Source: DATARH01 sp036268425
GTDB lineage: Bacteria; Pseudomonadota; Alphaproteobacteria; ATCC43930; CGMCC-115725
DNA: 64,000 nt
NCBI GenBank assembly: GCA_036268425.1
Contig: DATAUE010000179.1
Coordinates: 334,142-398,141 of the forward strand
Direction of reading: 5' to 3'
The translations under genes and the position numbers were made by a program. The notes under the pieces are model-generated. The model made no database searches, was not told the origin of the DNA, and worked only from the letters and a program-made list of their open reading frames with translations. Below are positions 24,640-33,674 of the stretch, one piece after another (the stretch's first letter is position 1; each line of letters begins with the position of its first letter).

Positions 24640-25308
24640 ATGGCCAAGACGCGTGGCACTGGCCTGCTGATGGTGTGGGCCGATATCGACCCCGAGCACG
24701 AAGCCGCCTATCACCGCTGGTACAAGGAGGAACATCTTGCTCGCTTGCTGGCGGTGCCGGGGTTTCTCAGCGCCGGCCGCTATGTCGCGCTAAAAGGCAG
24801 CCCGAAATATCTCGCGCTTTATGAACTCGAAGCACCCGATGTTCTGCGCAGCCCCGCTTTTCTCGACGGAGTGCGGTTTCGCCCGTCGGATCGCCGCGTG
24901 CAATCCTCCGGTGGCACGGTCGGCCGCAATTTCCTGCTCAACGGTTATCGCCAGATTTTCCCGGTCCACACCAACCCGATCGAGCAAACGAGCCAGCCGG
25001 CGCCGTTTTTGCAAATGGGCCGGATCGATATTCCGGCGATGGTCGAAGAGGAATTCAACGACTGGTACAACACCGCCTATATCCCGCCGTATCGCGCGGT
25101 ACGCGGCTGCATCGGCGCACGCCGCTATGTCGCGATCGACGGCCAGCCGAAATACCTGACCCTTTATGAGTTCGAGAACGCGACCGTGTCCGAAAGCGAA
25201 CCGTGGGCCAAAGCACGGCAAAGCAATGTGTGGAGCGACCGCATCCGCCCGTTCATGCGCCACGATGTCGGCTCGCCGGGCGTCTATCGCCGCATCGATC
25301 AGGAGTAA
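24640..25308 (+). CDS. Tandem dimeric alpha/beta-barrel protein (EthD-like)
   Basis: A 222-residue soluble protein with two similar halves. Each begins with a W-x-D/E (D/E)...YN/HR-W-Y segment (DIDPEHEAAYHRWYKEEH at about residue 15 and DIPAMVEEEFNDWYNTAYIP at about 130) and continues with a GCIGARRY/PGFLSAGRYV block, as in ferredoxin-like stress-response or EthD monooxygenase-type proteins. It probably binds or degrades a small organic molecule, unproven. GAGAGGAAA precedes ATG 24640. The amidase gene begins 5 bases after its stop, so the two are likely an operon handling an amide or aromatic substrate. Confidence 0.75.
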   Translation: MAKTRGTGLLMVWADIDPEHEAAYHRWYKEEHLARLLAVPGFLSAGRYVALKGSPKYLALYELEAPDVLRSPAFLDGVRFRPSDRRVQSSGGTVGRNFLLNGYRQIFPVHTNPIEQTSQPAPFLQMGRIDIPAMVEEEFNDWYNTAYIPPYRAVRGCIGARRYVAIDGQPKYLTLYEFENATVSESEPWAKARQSNVWSDRIRPFMRHDVGSPGVYRRIDQE

Positions 25309-25313
25309 ACCGG

Positions 25314-26726
25314 TTGTCCCTTGCAAACACCGATCCGAGCTTTTTGCCGGCCTACCAGCTTGCCGCCGAGATCACAGCGCGCCGCCTGTCGCCCGTCGAT
25401 GTCGTTGAGGCTCTGCTCGCTCGCATCGGCCGGCATGACCCGAAACTGCACGCCTTTGTCAACGTCTACGCCGATGATGCACGCCTCGCCGCGGAAGCGG
25501 CCGAAAAGGCGATCCGCTCGGGCCATGCGGTCGGGCCACTGCACGGCGTGCCGATCGCACTGAAAGACCTGATGGACCTCGAAGGCCGTGTCACGACCGG
25601 CGGTTCGATGGCCTGGCACGACCGCCGCTCGACGGTCACCGCGACCCTGGCGCGCCGCCTGATCGCCGCCGGGACGATCGTGCTCGGCAAGACCCACACG
25701 GTCGAGTTCGCGATGGGCGGCTGGGGCACCAACCAGCACATGGGTACCCCGTGGAACCCGTGGGACCTGGCAGCGCATCGCACGCCGGGTGGGTCGAGCA
25801 GCGGCTCCGGGGTTGCGGTCGCGGCCGGGTTTGCGCCGTGGGCGATCGGCACCGATACCGGCGGCTCGGTGCGGCTGCCGGCGGCGTGGTGCGGGCTGAG
25901 CGGTCTCAAGACGACGATCGGCCGGGTCTCGACCTACGGCATCCTGCCGCTCGCACCATCGCTCGATACGCCGGGGCCACTCGCTCGCAATGTCGAGGAC
26001 GCGGCATTGCTTTATGGCGTCATGCACGGCGCCGATCCGCTCGACCGGCGCACCCTGGCCGCGCCGTCGGCCGGCAATGCGACGGCCGGAATGCGGCGCG
26101 GCGTGCGCGGATTGCGGTTGGCGCGCATGCCGGTTGGCGAGCGCTATGGCTGCGCGCCCGAGATGCTCGCCGCGTATGATGCGTCAATAGAGACGCTGGC
26201 TGGTCTCGGGGCCGAGATCGTCGATCTGAAATTGCCTTGCGGCTTTGCCGATACGACGGTCATGGCCGGCCGGATCATCGGCTCCGAGGCCTATCAGCTG
26301 GTCGGCGATCTGGTCGACAACCCGAATCTGCCGATCGACGATGCGGTGCGCCCACGCATCCAGCTTGGGCGCGGTATCAGCGCCCGCGACTATCTCGCGG
26401 CCCTGGCCGAACAGGCCGAGCTGAAACGGCGGTTTCTGGCAGCCTTTGAGGATGTCGATGCGCTGCTGACACCGGCGACGCAGACCGCGGCAATCCGGGT
26501 CGAGTCGGTCGACCAGACCACCACGCCCGCGCATTTCACGCGCTTTGTCAATCTGCTGGAATTATGCGCCCTGGCGGTGCCCGACGGCTTTACCGAAACC
26601 GGGCTGCCGCTATCTTTGCAGATCATCTGTCGCCCTTATGACGAAGCGATGGCGTTGCGCATCGGCTGGGCCTATCAGCACGCCACCGATTGGCACCACC
26701 GCCACCCCGCAGGTCTCGACGCTTAA
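25314..26726 (+). CDS. Amidase (amidase-signature family)
   Basis: A 470-residue amidohydrolase with an intact Ser-cisSer-Lys triad: Lys84 (PIALKDLMD), cis-Ser161 in GGSSSGSG and nucleophile Ser185 in GTDTGGSVRLPA. Spacing 161 to 185 equals the family pattern. The start is taken as TTG 25314 after an AGGAG ribosome site that lies just before the stop of the preceding gene; upstream the frame runs back into that gene with no better start. Substrate unknown. It could be an aryl- or alkyl-acylamidase in a pathway with the preceding EthD-like protein. Confidence 0.9.
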   Translation: MSLANTDPSFLPAYQLAAEITARRLSPVDVVEALLARIGRHDPKLHAFVNVYADDARLAAEAAEKAIRSGHAVGPLHGVPIALKDLMDLEGRVTTGGSMAWHDRRSTVTATLARRLIAAGTIVLGKTHTVEFAMGGWGTNQHMGTPWNPWDLAAHRTPGGSSSGSGVAVAAGFAPWAIGTDTGGSVRLPAAWCGLSGLKTTIGRVSTYGILPLAPSLDTPGPLARNVEDAALLYGVMHGADPLDRRTLAAPSAGNATAGMRRGVRGLRLARMPVGERYGCAPEMLAAYDASIETLAGLGAEIVDLKLPCGFADTTVMAGRIIGSEAYQLVGDLVDNPNLPIDDAVRPRIQLGRGISARDYLAALAEQAELKRRFLAAFEDVDALLTPATQTAAIRVESVDQTTTPAHFTRFVNLLELCALAVPDGFTETGLPLSLQIICRPYDEAMALRIGWAYQHATDWHHRHPAGLDA

Positions 26727-26751
26727 GGCTGGACTCGGCGGCTGTTCGGCG

Positions 26752-27450
26752 ATGTGCGGCCGGTTCGTCCAAAAGACTCCGCTCGGCGAAATCGGGGCCT
26801 TGTTCGAAACCACCAACCCGGTTCCAAACATGCCGCCGCATTACAACGCGGCCCCGACCCAGGACCTGGCGGTGGTGCGTTACAATCCGCAGGCCCAGGC
26901 ACGGGTGCTTGACCTGCTGCGCTGGGGGCTGGTGCCGTTATGGGCGAGGGACCTGTCGTCGGGTCCGAAATGCATCAACGCGCGGGCCGAAACCATCGCC
27001 ACCAACAATACTTTCCGCGATGCCTTCGAGCGGCGGCGCTGCCTGATCCCGGCCGATGGATTTTATGAATGGCTGAAGACCGGCCCGAAAACGACGCTGC
27101 CTTATGCGGTGCTGCCGGCGGATGGCGGAGTCTTTGCCTTTGCCGGGCTGTGGGAGCGGTGGCGCAACCCGGCCGACGCCAGCATCGTGCGCAGCTTTAC
27201 GATCGTCACCGCCGGCGCCAATGAATTGTGCCGGCCGGTGCATGAGCGGATGCCGGTGATATTGCCGCGTTCGGCCTGGGCGCGCTGGCTCGGCGAAACC
27301 GAGGCCGATTCGGCCGAATTGCTTGGCCTGCTCTCGCCCTATCCGGCCGAACTGATGCTTACCTATCCGGTCGGCCCGGCAGTCGGAAACGTCAGGAACG
27401 ATACCGCCGATCTGCTTGATCCTGCCGCCATCGCTGCCGAGCCGGCCTAG
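26752..27450 (+). CDS. SRAP-family abasic-site protein (YedK/HMCES type)
   Basis: A 232-residue SRAP protein, which forms a covalent thiazolidine link with abasic sites in single-stranded DNA and protects them during repair. Catalytic Cys2 is present (M-C-G-R-F). Other conserved residues are visible: Asn in CINARAET (about residue 75), Glu in GFYEW (about 107) and His in HERMPVIL (about 165). The start is ATG 26752; further upstream the frame is a shadow of the amidase gene. It converges with a membrane-protein gene and overlaps its stop by 4 bases. Confidence 0.92.
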   Translation: MCGRFVQKTPLGEIGALFETTNPVPNMPPHYNAAPTQDLAVVRYNPQAQARVLDLLRWGLVPLWARDLSSGPKCINARAETIATNNTFRDAFERRRCLIPADGFYEWLKTGPKTTLPYAVLPADGGVFAFAGLWERWRNPADASIVRSFTIVTAGANELCRPVHERMPVILPRSAWARWLGETEADSAELLGLLSPYPAELMLTYPVGPAVGNVRNDTADLLDPAAIAAEPA

Positions 27451-28004
27451 GGTTGCGCGGTCGCGCCGGATTTCGCGCGCTGCGGATACCAGCCGGTGAA
27501 CTTTACCGCGCCGACCAGTGCGAGGACGATGGTGATGACCCCAACACGCGGCGGCAGCCCCGGAACATAGAGCAATGCGAGTTCGGCTATTGTCATCACC
27601 GCGAAGGCCAAGGCCCAGACGCCGGTAATGACGTAGTTCGTATGGATGAATTCGGGTCGGCCCCAGAACTCCGGCGCGACCTGCTCGCGCGCGTATTGCA
27701 GGGTGAACGGGCGGCCGATCGCAATCGAAACAAGAACGATCACGAGCAGACCGGCATCGACACACAGCCTGACACCGATCACCGACAAGGTTCCTGCCCA
27801 AAGGACGGCGTAAAGCGCCAGCCCCACAAATAAAATCGCGGTGCCGATTTCGAGGATTTTTGGCGTCCGGCCCGGAGTCATCCAGTCACGCACGAGTAAC
27901 GCCCCGGAAACGAGCGCACCCGTCACCAGTCCCTCTGTCGGGCCGATGAGCCTATCGACAAGCGCGAAGGCGATAAACGGCGCGAACGCCAGCAGAATAC
28001 CCAC
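27447..28004 (-). CDS. Integral membrane protein, hypothetical
   Basis: A 185-residue protein with five or six membrane helices and little soluble sequence apart from a loop around YAREQVAPEFWGRPEF (about residues 105-120). I recognise it as a septation-protein-A-like hydrophobic protein but not a named family. It lies upstream of an alpha/beta hydrolase gene with divergent context; its 3' end overlaps the SRAP gene by 4 bases (convergent). Function unknown. Confidence 0.65.
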   Translation of the reverse strand: MGILLAFAPFIAFALVDRLIGPTEGLVTGALVSGALLVRDWMTPGRTPKILEIGTAILFVGLALYAVLWAGTLSVIGVRLCVDAGLLVIVLVSIAIGRPFTLQYAREQVAPEFWGRPEFIHTNYVITGVWALAFAVMTIAELALLYVPGLPPRVGVITIVLALVGAVKFTGWYPQRAKSGATAQP

Positions 28005-28045
28005 TGTCCGCTCCCTCCGGAAAAGTGCTCACGCGCACGCTCGCT

Positions 28046-28882
28046 CTATCGCCGCTGGCGGCGCATGAAATCGATGAAGATCGACGCCAACAGCCCCTCC
28101 TTCGCCTCCCAATCGGCGAATGCGATATCCATGTCGGTGCGGTCTTCGGTCAGCACCTCGTGGTATTCGGCATTTGGCATCAGCCGGTGCGCGACCTGGC
28201 CGGGATGGCGCGGATGCACCCGGTCATTGCCGGGAACGACGCAGGCTGGCATTTCCATCGAGCGCAGATCGGCCGGACTCAGCCCGATCACCGGATGCTC
28301 GGCGCCGGCGTCAAAGCTTTTCTGCCAGCGCCGCATGCGGTCGATGAAATCCTGCGGTTCCATCGCCATCAGCCGGTCGCGGTTTTTCGGGTTGTTGGCG
28401 ATCATTTCCGCCCAGTGCTCCATCGCGCAGACTGCCGCCATGCCGTCCTTCTGCGCCGCCTCGATATGCGAGGTATAATACTGGTTGGTCAGGTGCTGGG
28501 CGGCATGGGCGCCGCCGGTAATCCGCCACAGCAGCAGGCCGCGCACCGCTTTCGGGTGGCGCAACGCCAGGATCATGGCCAGCCGGCAGCCCGACGAACT
28601 GCCGCCGATATAGGCTGGCGACGCATCGATGTGCTTCAGCAGTTTGTGCAGATCGTCGGCCCAGACGTCGTTCTCGCTATCGCCGTCGATCGACACGTCG
28701 GACGCGCCCGTGTTGCGCCGGTCGTAGACGACGACGCGATACCCGGCCTCGGCAATCTTTGCGGCGAGCGGGCGGACCGCTACAGCACCGCGCCGCCCGC
28801 CGGGCTGCAGCGCGACAAACGGACCGCGGTCGCCGAGGATTTCGTAGTGAAGCTCGACGCCACGAATTTTGGCGACTTCCAT
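28046..28882 (-). CDS. Alpha/beta hydrolase
   Basis: A 278-residue alpha/beta-hydrolase-fold protein. An N-terminal strand region (KIRGVELHYEILGDRGP), the VVVYDRRNTGASD loop at about residue 58 and the nucleophile elbow GGSSSG (Ser) at about 95-100 are typical. The cap contains AQHLTNQYYTSHIEAA. ATG 28882 is preferred because GGAG lies 6 bases upstream; TTG 28900 and ATG 28894 lack one. Substrate unknown. A 76-base spacer separates it from the next upstream gene on the same strand (MFS transporter, minus), which ends at 28959. Confidence 0.85.
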   Translation of the reverse strand: MEVAKIRGVELHYEILGDRGPFVALQPGGRRGAVAVRPLAAKIAEAGYRVVVYDRRNTGASDVSIDGDSENDVWADDLHKLLKHIDASPAYIGGSSSGCRLAMILALRHPKAVRGLLLWRITGGAHAAQHLTNQYYTSHIEAAQKDGMAAVCAMEHWAEMIANNPKNRDRLMAMEPQDFIDRMRRWQKSFDAGAEHPVIGLSPADLRSMEMPACVVPGNDRVHPRHPGQVAHRLMPNAEYHEVLTEDRTDMDIAFADWEAKEGLLASIFIDFMRRQRR

Positions 28883-28958
28883 TGGCTGCTCCATGCGCAA
28901 AGCGATCCGGCAGCCATGTTAATCACCCGGCTACTCAAACCGGAAGCGGCATGACGGC

Positions 28959-30365
28959 TTAATCTGCCGCGGCGCCGGCTCGCGCCATAGCGGTCTTGCG
29001 GTCGGCACCCTGAGTCAATTGGTTGTCTATCTCCTCGATCGAGCGGCCCTTGGTCTCGATGCCGAACAAAAAGGCGACGCCCGACAGTGCATACCAAAAG
29101 CCGAGGAACAGCATGGCAGGCAGGATGAAGTCAAGATTGGCCTGGGGCTTGACGATGTTGGTCGAGCCGACAATCAGCGCGAGGCCGGCCGGCCCGATGA
29201 TCTTGCCGAGATTGCCGACGCCATAACCGAACCCCATCCCGCTGGTGCGCAGCCCGGCCGGGAATATTTCGGCCGAATACGGGCCGATCACCGCATAGGC
29301 GCCGTCGCCGAAAAAGCGCTGGATCATTATGAAGACCCAGAACAGCGATACCGTGCCGATGAACACGTTGTAGTAGAAGCCGGCCAGCGCCATGAACACG
29401 GCGCCGCATATGCCGACGATAAAGCCGGCCGGCCGGCGTCCGATCGCGTCATTGGCATAGGAACACACGAGTCGCCCGGCGAAACCGGTAACCCCGACCC
29501 AGATCATCATTTCCGCTGCCTCGGCCGGCTTGATCTTGCAGATCAGCACGAGAAGCGTTGTCGCCCACATCAGCAGGCCGATGCCGCCGGTCTGGCTGAG
29601 GCTGGTAAAGCAACCGACCATCAGGCTTCGCGGGTATTTGAACAATTCGCGCCACCGCGTGCGCGGCACCTCTTCCACGGTCGTTGGCAGCACGATGTCC
29701 TTCGGGTCCATGTGCAGTGCCCAGGCAATAGAGCGTCGGGCTTCCTCAACGCGCCCTTTGCGGATCAGCCAGCGCGGCGATTCTGGAACCCAGGCACGGA
29801 TCAGCAGCGTCACCAGCGCCGGCGCGAGACCGATGGCGAACAGCCAGCGCCAGCCGAAATGTGGTGCGACAAACGCCCCTAGTGCCGCGCCGAAGATATT
29901 GCCGAGCGGCAGGCACGCGGTAACAAGGCCGCCGACCCAGCCGCGCTTGTGGGTCGGCACGAATTCCTGCACCAGCGGCAGATCCACTGCAAACAAGCCG
30001 GACACGCCAAACCCGACGAGAAAGCGGCAGATTGTCAGATAAACCCATCCGCCATCCGGGGTCAGCGCCATCAGCCCGGTGGGGATCGAGAAGTTCAACG
30101 CCGTCAGAATGAACACCTTGCGACGCCCGACCTTGTCGGCCATCCAGCCCCAGAAAAAGGCGCCTGGCACCGCGCCGAGGCCCGCCGACAGCAAGACCGT
30201 CGCCGATTCACCGTACGTCAACTTCCACGGGCCGACGATAAACGCCAGCACATAACCAATCAGGAAAAAATCGAAGAAGTCCAGCATGTCGCCGAGAATT
30301 GCGGCGACGATGATCTTCCACTGATTGACCGTCAGACGAGTCTGGCGGTCGATAAGGTCCAGCAT
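28959..30365 (-). CDS. MFS transporter, sugar/aromatic-acid porter type
   Basis: A 468-residue permease with twelve predicted helices. The conserved loop GWMADKVGRRKVFI (residues about 80-95) and its repeat ANDAIGRRPAGFIVG in the second half mark the MFS family, and the central WVPESPRWLIRKGRVEEA segment is the sugar-porter/AAHS signature. The start ATG 30365 has GGGAGGG 5 bases upstream; the frame is open to 31376, but that portion lies antisense to an FAH gene. It diverges from that FAH-family gene, so uptake of an acid degraded by the enzyme is plausible. Substrate not proven. Confidence 0.88.
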   Translation of the reverse strand: MLDLIDRQTRLTVNQWKIIVAAILGDMLDFFDFFLIGYVLAFIVGPWKLTYGESATVLLSAGLGAVPGAFFWGWMADKVGRRKVFILTALNFSIPTGLMALTPDGGWVYLTICRFLVGFGVSGLFAVDLPLVQEFVPTHKRGWVGGLVTACLPLGNIFGAALGAFVAPHFGWRWLFAIGLAPALVTLLIRAWVPESPRWLIRKGRVEEARRSIAWALHMDPKDIVLPTTVEEVPRTRWRELFKYPRSLMVGCFTSLSQTGGIGLLMWATTLLVLICKIKPAEAAEMMIWVGVTGFAGRLVCSYANDAIGRRPAGFIVGICGAVFMALAGFYYNVFIGTVSLFWVFIMIQRFFGDGAYAVIGPYSAEIFPAGLRTSGMGFGYGVGNLGKIIGPAGLALIVGSTNIVKPQANLDFILPAMLFLGFWYALSGVAFLFGIETKGRSIEEIDNQLTQGADRKTAMARAGAAAD

Positions 30366-30632
30366 AGGCACCCTCCCAGGCGCGGCGCGCTTTTGCTGCC
30401 GCATTGTTTTTGCGACGCAATGCACACCCCTGTTCGGCGCTTCTTCTTTACGCCGGCACCATAACGTTATCCCCGGCGAATTGGCAATCGAGCGCGGTCG
30501 CCGGCAGGTCAGCGGACGGCCGCGCAATCGATATGGCCGGCAAACCGGGCGCAGTATAAGGTGCGACGGAACGCGGTGGGGGGACCCTGCCCGGATCAAA
30601 CCGGCTCTTAACGATAAGCGAGGGAGCACACA

Positions 30633-31580
30633 ATGAAGTTGATGTATTTCGATGATTTCAAGCTCGGCGTGCTGAAGGGCGACTCGGTCGTCGATGTCTC
30701 CGCCGAGGTAAAGGATATTCCGCATACCGGTCCGGGCGATCTGATGAGCGGGCTGATCGCCAATTTTTCCGGCTATCGCGGCCGGCTCGAAGCCGCGGCG
30801 GCGAAGGGCGCTGGCGTGCCGGTGTCGAGCGTCCGCATCCGCCCGCCATTGCCGGGCCCGAAGACGATCGACTGCATGGCGGTCAACTACATGGAAGACG
30901 GCACCCGCAGCGCCCCGGCGCCGATCAACGCCTTCCACAAGAGCCCGAGCGCGATCATCGGCAATGGCGACACGATGGTATTGCCCGACGTGCCGGCGAC
31001 AATCTTTGAGGGCGAAGCCGAAATGGCCGTCGTCATCGGCAAAAAGGCGACCAACGTCAAAGCCGAAGATGCGATGAGCTATATCTTTGGCTACACCAAT
31101 TTTATCGACGGGTCGGCGCGCGGCCTGCCGCCGGCCGGCAACGTGTTCTTCCAGATGAAGTCGCGTGACACGTTTGCGCCGATCGGCCCGTATCTCGTTA
31201 CCGCCGATGAGGTCAAGGACCCGCTGAAGCTGCAGATCCGCCTGTGGAACAACGGCGTACTGATGCAGAACTTCAACACCAGCGACATGGGCCACAAGAT
31301 CGCCCGCTGCATCGAGTGGCTCAGCTCGATCCATACGCTGGAGCCGGGCGACATCGTCGCCACCGGCACCAACCATCGCGGTCTCAACTCGTTTATGGAC
31401 GGCGACAAGATCGAGCTAGAGACCGAAGGCCTCGGCCGCCTGACCTTTAACGTCAAGGACGACCTCAAGCGCACTTGGGCCCGCAAGACCCGGCTGCAGA
31501 TGCACGAGGAAAGCAATACCAAGACGCCGGGCAACTACCCCGACATCACGCCGCAGCTGACCGGCAAATACGCCAAATAG
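30633..31580 (+). CDS. Fumarylacetoacetate hydrolase family protein (first copy)
   Basis: A 315-residue FAH-fold metal-dependent hydrolase or decarboxylase. The C-terminal catalytic block FEGEAEMAVVIGKKATNV (about residues 130-147) holds the acidic metal ligands, with later IFGYTNFID and DIVATGTNHRG motifs. ATG 30633 has GAGGGAG upstream. It acts on a beta-diketo or 2-oxo acid; identity unknown. It diverges from a sugar/aromatic-acid MFS porter (267-base spacer), suggesting a transport-plus-catabolism unit. Another FAH gene is at 34442. Confidence 0.9.
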   Translation: MKLMYFDDFKLGVLKGDSVVDVSAEVKDIPHTGPGDLMSGLIANFSGYRGRLEAAAAKGAGVPVSSVRIRPPLPGPKTIDCMAVNYMEDGTRSAPAPINAFHKSPSAIIGNGDTMVLPDVPATIFEGEAEMAVVIGKKATNVKAEDAMSYIFGYTNFIDGSARGLPPAGNVFFQMKSRDTFAPIGPYLVTADEVKDPLKLQIRLWNNGVLMQNFNTSDMGHKIARCIEWLSSIHTLEPGDIVATGTNHRGLNSFMDGDKIELETEGLGRLTFNVKDDLKRTWARKTRLQMHEESNTKTPGNYPDITPQLTGKYAK

Positions 31581-31608
31581 ATTATCCGTCGCCGCTTGTC
31601 CGACTTCT

Positions 31609-31632
31609 CCCTCCCCCAACGTCGGGGGAGGG
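31609..31632. terminator. GC-rich hairpin after the FAH gene
   Basis: CCCTCCCCC (31609-31617) pairs with GGGGGAGGG (31624-31632), loop AACGTC. There is no T run. The sequence CTCCCTCCCCC...GGGGGAGGG resembles a short repeated palindrome that is common in Rhizobiales genomes, so it may be a REP-like element acting as a terminator or mRNA stabiliser. Confidence 0.55.
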
Positions 31633-31657
31633 CAGGGCGGAAGGTTTTACGGGCCGG

Positions 31658-31948
31658 CTACCGGCATTGTGGCAAGGCCAGCAGGGTTTCCGGATGCAGA
31701 TTACGATCGTCGGCAGTCTTGATGTATTTGTTGCCATATTTGCTGGTCGCGATCACGATATCGACGTCGCGCCCGGCTTCCGAAACATAAAAGCTCCAGC
31801 GTCCGGCCTCGATACCAGAGACGGCCGCTTCGGCACTGATCTTCCAGCGTGACCCGTCGGCGTTGACGCCGCCGATCAGCCGAATGCGACGATCATGGTT
31901 AAGGTGATCGCTCCGGGTAACGCAACTGATCCGATAACGCGACGACAT
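31658..31948 (-). CDS. DUF3892 family protein
   Basis: A 96-residue protein matching the DUF3892 pattern: N-terminal SSRYRISCVTRSDHLNHDRRI, RWKISAEAAVSGIEAGRWSFYV in the middle, and the C-terminal KYIKTADDRNLHPETLLALPQC. The family has no assigned function. GTG 31951 and ATG 31948 are adjacent possible starts. It lies between convergent FAH and minus-strand genes; a 2OG-dependent dioxygenase gene follows downstream on the other side in the same orientation. Confidence 0.75.
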   Translation of the reverse strand: MSSRYRISCVTRSDHLNHDRRIRLIGGVNADGSRWKISAEAAVSGIEAGRWSFYVSEAGRDVDIVIATSKYGNKYIKTADDRNLHPETLLALPQCR

Positions 31949-32036
31949 CACTCGGCAGCAGACTCAGAAGTTGTGTCGAGGCGTCCCTCGGACGCGCGCT
32001 GCGCACTATAACGCGCCTTGGCGCCTTGCGGAGCGC

Positions 32037-32768
32037 CTATTCCCGCCGGAAAGTAACGACAAGGACGTCGCGATACGCCGGCAATGCCGGATCCAGCGGT
32101 GCAACCGGAGTCACCCCGTGGTAAACGCGGTTATCGTCGGTAACCGCGGAGTCGAGTGGGTCGGTCAGGGTGAAGCTGCCGAGCGGCACTTTCGCATGAT
32201 CGCCGATGCTGGTCTCGCCGCTGGAAATATTGACCCGATCGACCAGCAGCACCAGCACCCAATCGACACCGTCGCGATGCATGCCTTCCGGCGTCGGCTG
32301 GCCGACCTGTCCGGGTTGCGCCTCGATGCGGAACTGATGGATCTCGACGTGCCACGAAGGCGGTCGCAACGCTGCCGGCGTCAAACGATCGAACAGCGAA
32401 TGGCAGGTTTCCAAAATCGCGCGCAACGCCGGGTGCGCCCCGATCTCCTCAGTCACCGGATCGAACCAGCGCTGGACGCCGCCGTTCAGCGGGTTGTAGT
32501 CGCGGCTCTGGTAATGCGGCTGGTGCGGCTTGCGGGTGATGCCGCGGTCGCTTGCCCGGAAACAGGCAAAGCGCCGGCGGCGATAGCGCCCGCCATCGGC
32601 CATGAAGGCGTCGACACTGAGGTCGTTCCAGCTTTCGGCGAAGCCGGTCCAGTTGCGCAGCCCCGCCGGTTCCAGCACGGCCTGCATCTCGGGCGCGCGG
32701 ACAAAGGCAAAGCCTTCGCTGGTGACAGAGTGAACGATTGTATCGAGCCGATTGGTCATCGTCTGCAT
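32037..32768 (-). CDS. 2-oxoglutarate/Fe(II)-dependent dioxygenase family protein
   Basis: A 243-residue member of the 2OG-Fe dioxygenase family related to amino acid hydroxylases such as isoleucine 4-dioxygenase. The metal motif HRDG (His-x-Asp, about residue 162) and the distal RVYHGVTPV (second His, about 217) and the C-terminal Arg of VVTFRRE, which binds 2-oxoglutarate, are all present. The substrate is unknown. It is upstream of DUF3892 and downstream of pmtA on the same strand, with no obvious shared pathway. Confidence 0.85.
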   Translation of the reverse strand: MQTMTNRLDTIVHSVTSEGFAFVRAPEMQAVLEPAGLRNWTGFAESWNDLSVDAFMADGGRYRRRRFACFRASDRGITRKPHQPHYQSRDYNPLNGGVQRWFDPVTEEIGAHPALRAILETCHSLFDRLTPAALRPPSWHVEIHQFRIEAQPGQVGQPTPEGMHRDGVDWVLVLLVDRVNISSGETSIGDHAKVPLGSFTLTDPLDSAVTDDNRVYHGVTPVAPLDPALPAYRDVLVVTFRRE

Positions 32769-32831
32769 GTCGCTGCCGCCTGCCCGGTCGTCAAGGCGGC
32801 GTTGGCGGACACGGCAATCAGGCGTCGCGCG

Positions 32832-33470
32832 TCAGCAAAGTGTCGATGCGGGCTTTTGATTGATGCAGCGCAACAGCCGCCAGTAGCCAAACAGGTTACT
32901 CGGCCGGATTTCTCGGATTTCAAGCTCGCTCTCGTGCAGGAAGGCGTCGAGCGGAAAATCGGCATGGAAACCGATATGGCGGGCGAGATGCGCCAAGCGC
33001 TTTTCCATAAAGCGCAATGCCCAATTCTCACTCGTGAAATGATTTACCAGAACGATCGTACCGCCGGGAATGCATACGCGCCGCATCTCCGCAGCAAAAC
33101 GCGCCGGGCTCGGCACCACCGAGGCGACGTACAGCGCCAGCACTGCGTCAAACGAGTTGTCTTCAAAGTCGAGATGCTCGGCATCCATGACATGCAGCGA
33201 ATCGACGTGGCCGAGTTGCTGTTCGTTGACCCGACGGCGGGCTTTTTCCAGCATTTCAGCCGATATATCGATTCCTGTAATCCGGGAATCGCGCCGGAAA
33301 TAGGGCAGCGACAAGCCGGTTCCAACACCCACTTCAAGGATGCGCTGCGCCGGGCGGTCGTTGGCGACGCGCACGGCTTCCTTGCGGCCGGGATGAAACA
33401 CCGGTCCGAAGACAATGTCATAAGATCCGGAAAATAAACGGTAAGTCCGGATCGTGTCACGCAAGTCCAT
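32832..33470 (-). CDS. pmtA: Phosphatidylethanolamine N-methyltransferase, Rhodobacter type
   Basis: A 212-residue class I SAM-dependent methyltransferase. The start RTYRLFSGSYDIVFGPVFHPGR is characteristic of PmtA; the SAM-binding loop is LEVGVGTGLSLPYF (about residues 44-57), with later GIDISAEMLEKA, NSFDAVLALYVASVVP and PGGTIVLVNHF motifs. It methylates phosphatidylethanolamine three times to give phosphatidylcholine in the inner membrane, common in alphaproteobacteria. Neighbours: a 2OG dioxygenase gene downstream; a 204-base gene-poor stretch upstream. Confidence 0.88.
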   Translation of the reverse strand: MDLRDTIRTYRLFSGSYDIVFGPVFHPGRKEAVRVANDRPAQRILEVGVGTGLSLPYFRRDSRITGIDISAEMLEKARRRVNEQQLGHVDSLHVMDAEHLDFEDNSFDAVLALYVASVVPSPARFAAEMRRVCIPGGTIVLVNHFTSENWALRFMEKRLAHLARHIGFHADFPLDAFLHESELEIREIRPSNLFGYWRLLRCINQKPASTLC

Positions 33471-33674
33471 CAGCTTATTACTCGTCGGGATCAGCGAGGG
33501 AAATGCAGCGATCAGCCGCTATCGAACTGGCAAGTTGCCCCCTGCGGCCAAATTTGTAAACCCGCCAGCGAGCAACGTCAGCATTGCCCGCTTGTCGCGC
33601 CATGTCTTGGCGTTTCGGCGCGGCAAGGAACTCGGCGCTGGCCGTCTGGCAACCCGAATCAGCCCGACTGCGCC

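Noticed and set aside
28959..31376. An 805-residue minus-strand frame extending the MFS transporter upstream
   Set aside because: The first 337 codons are antisense to the FAH gene (30633-31580) and the divergent spacer; the real transporter starts at ATG 30365 behind GGGAGGG.
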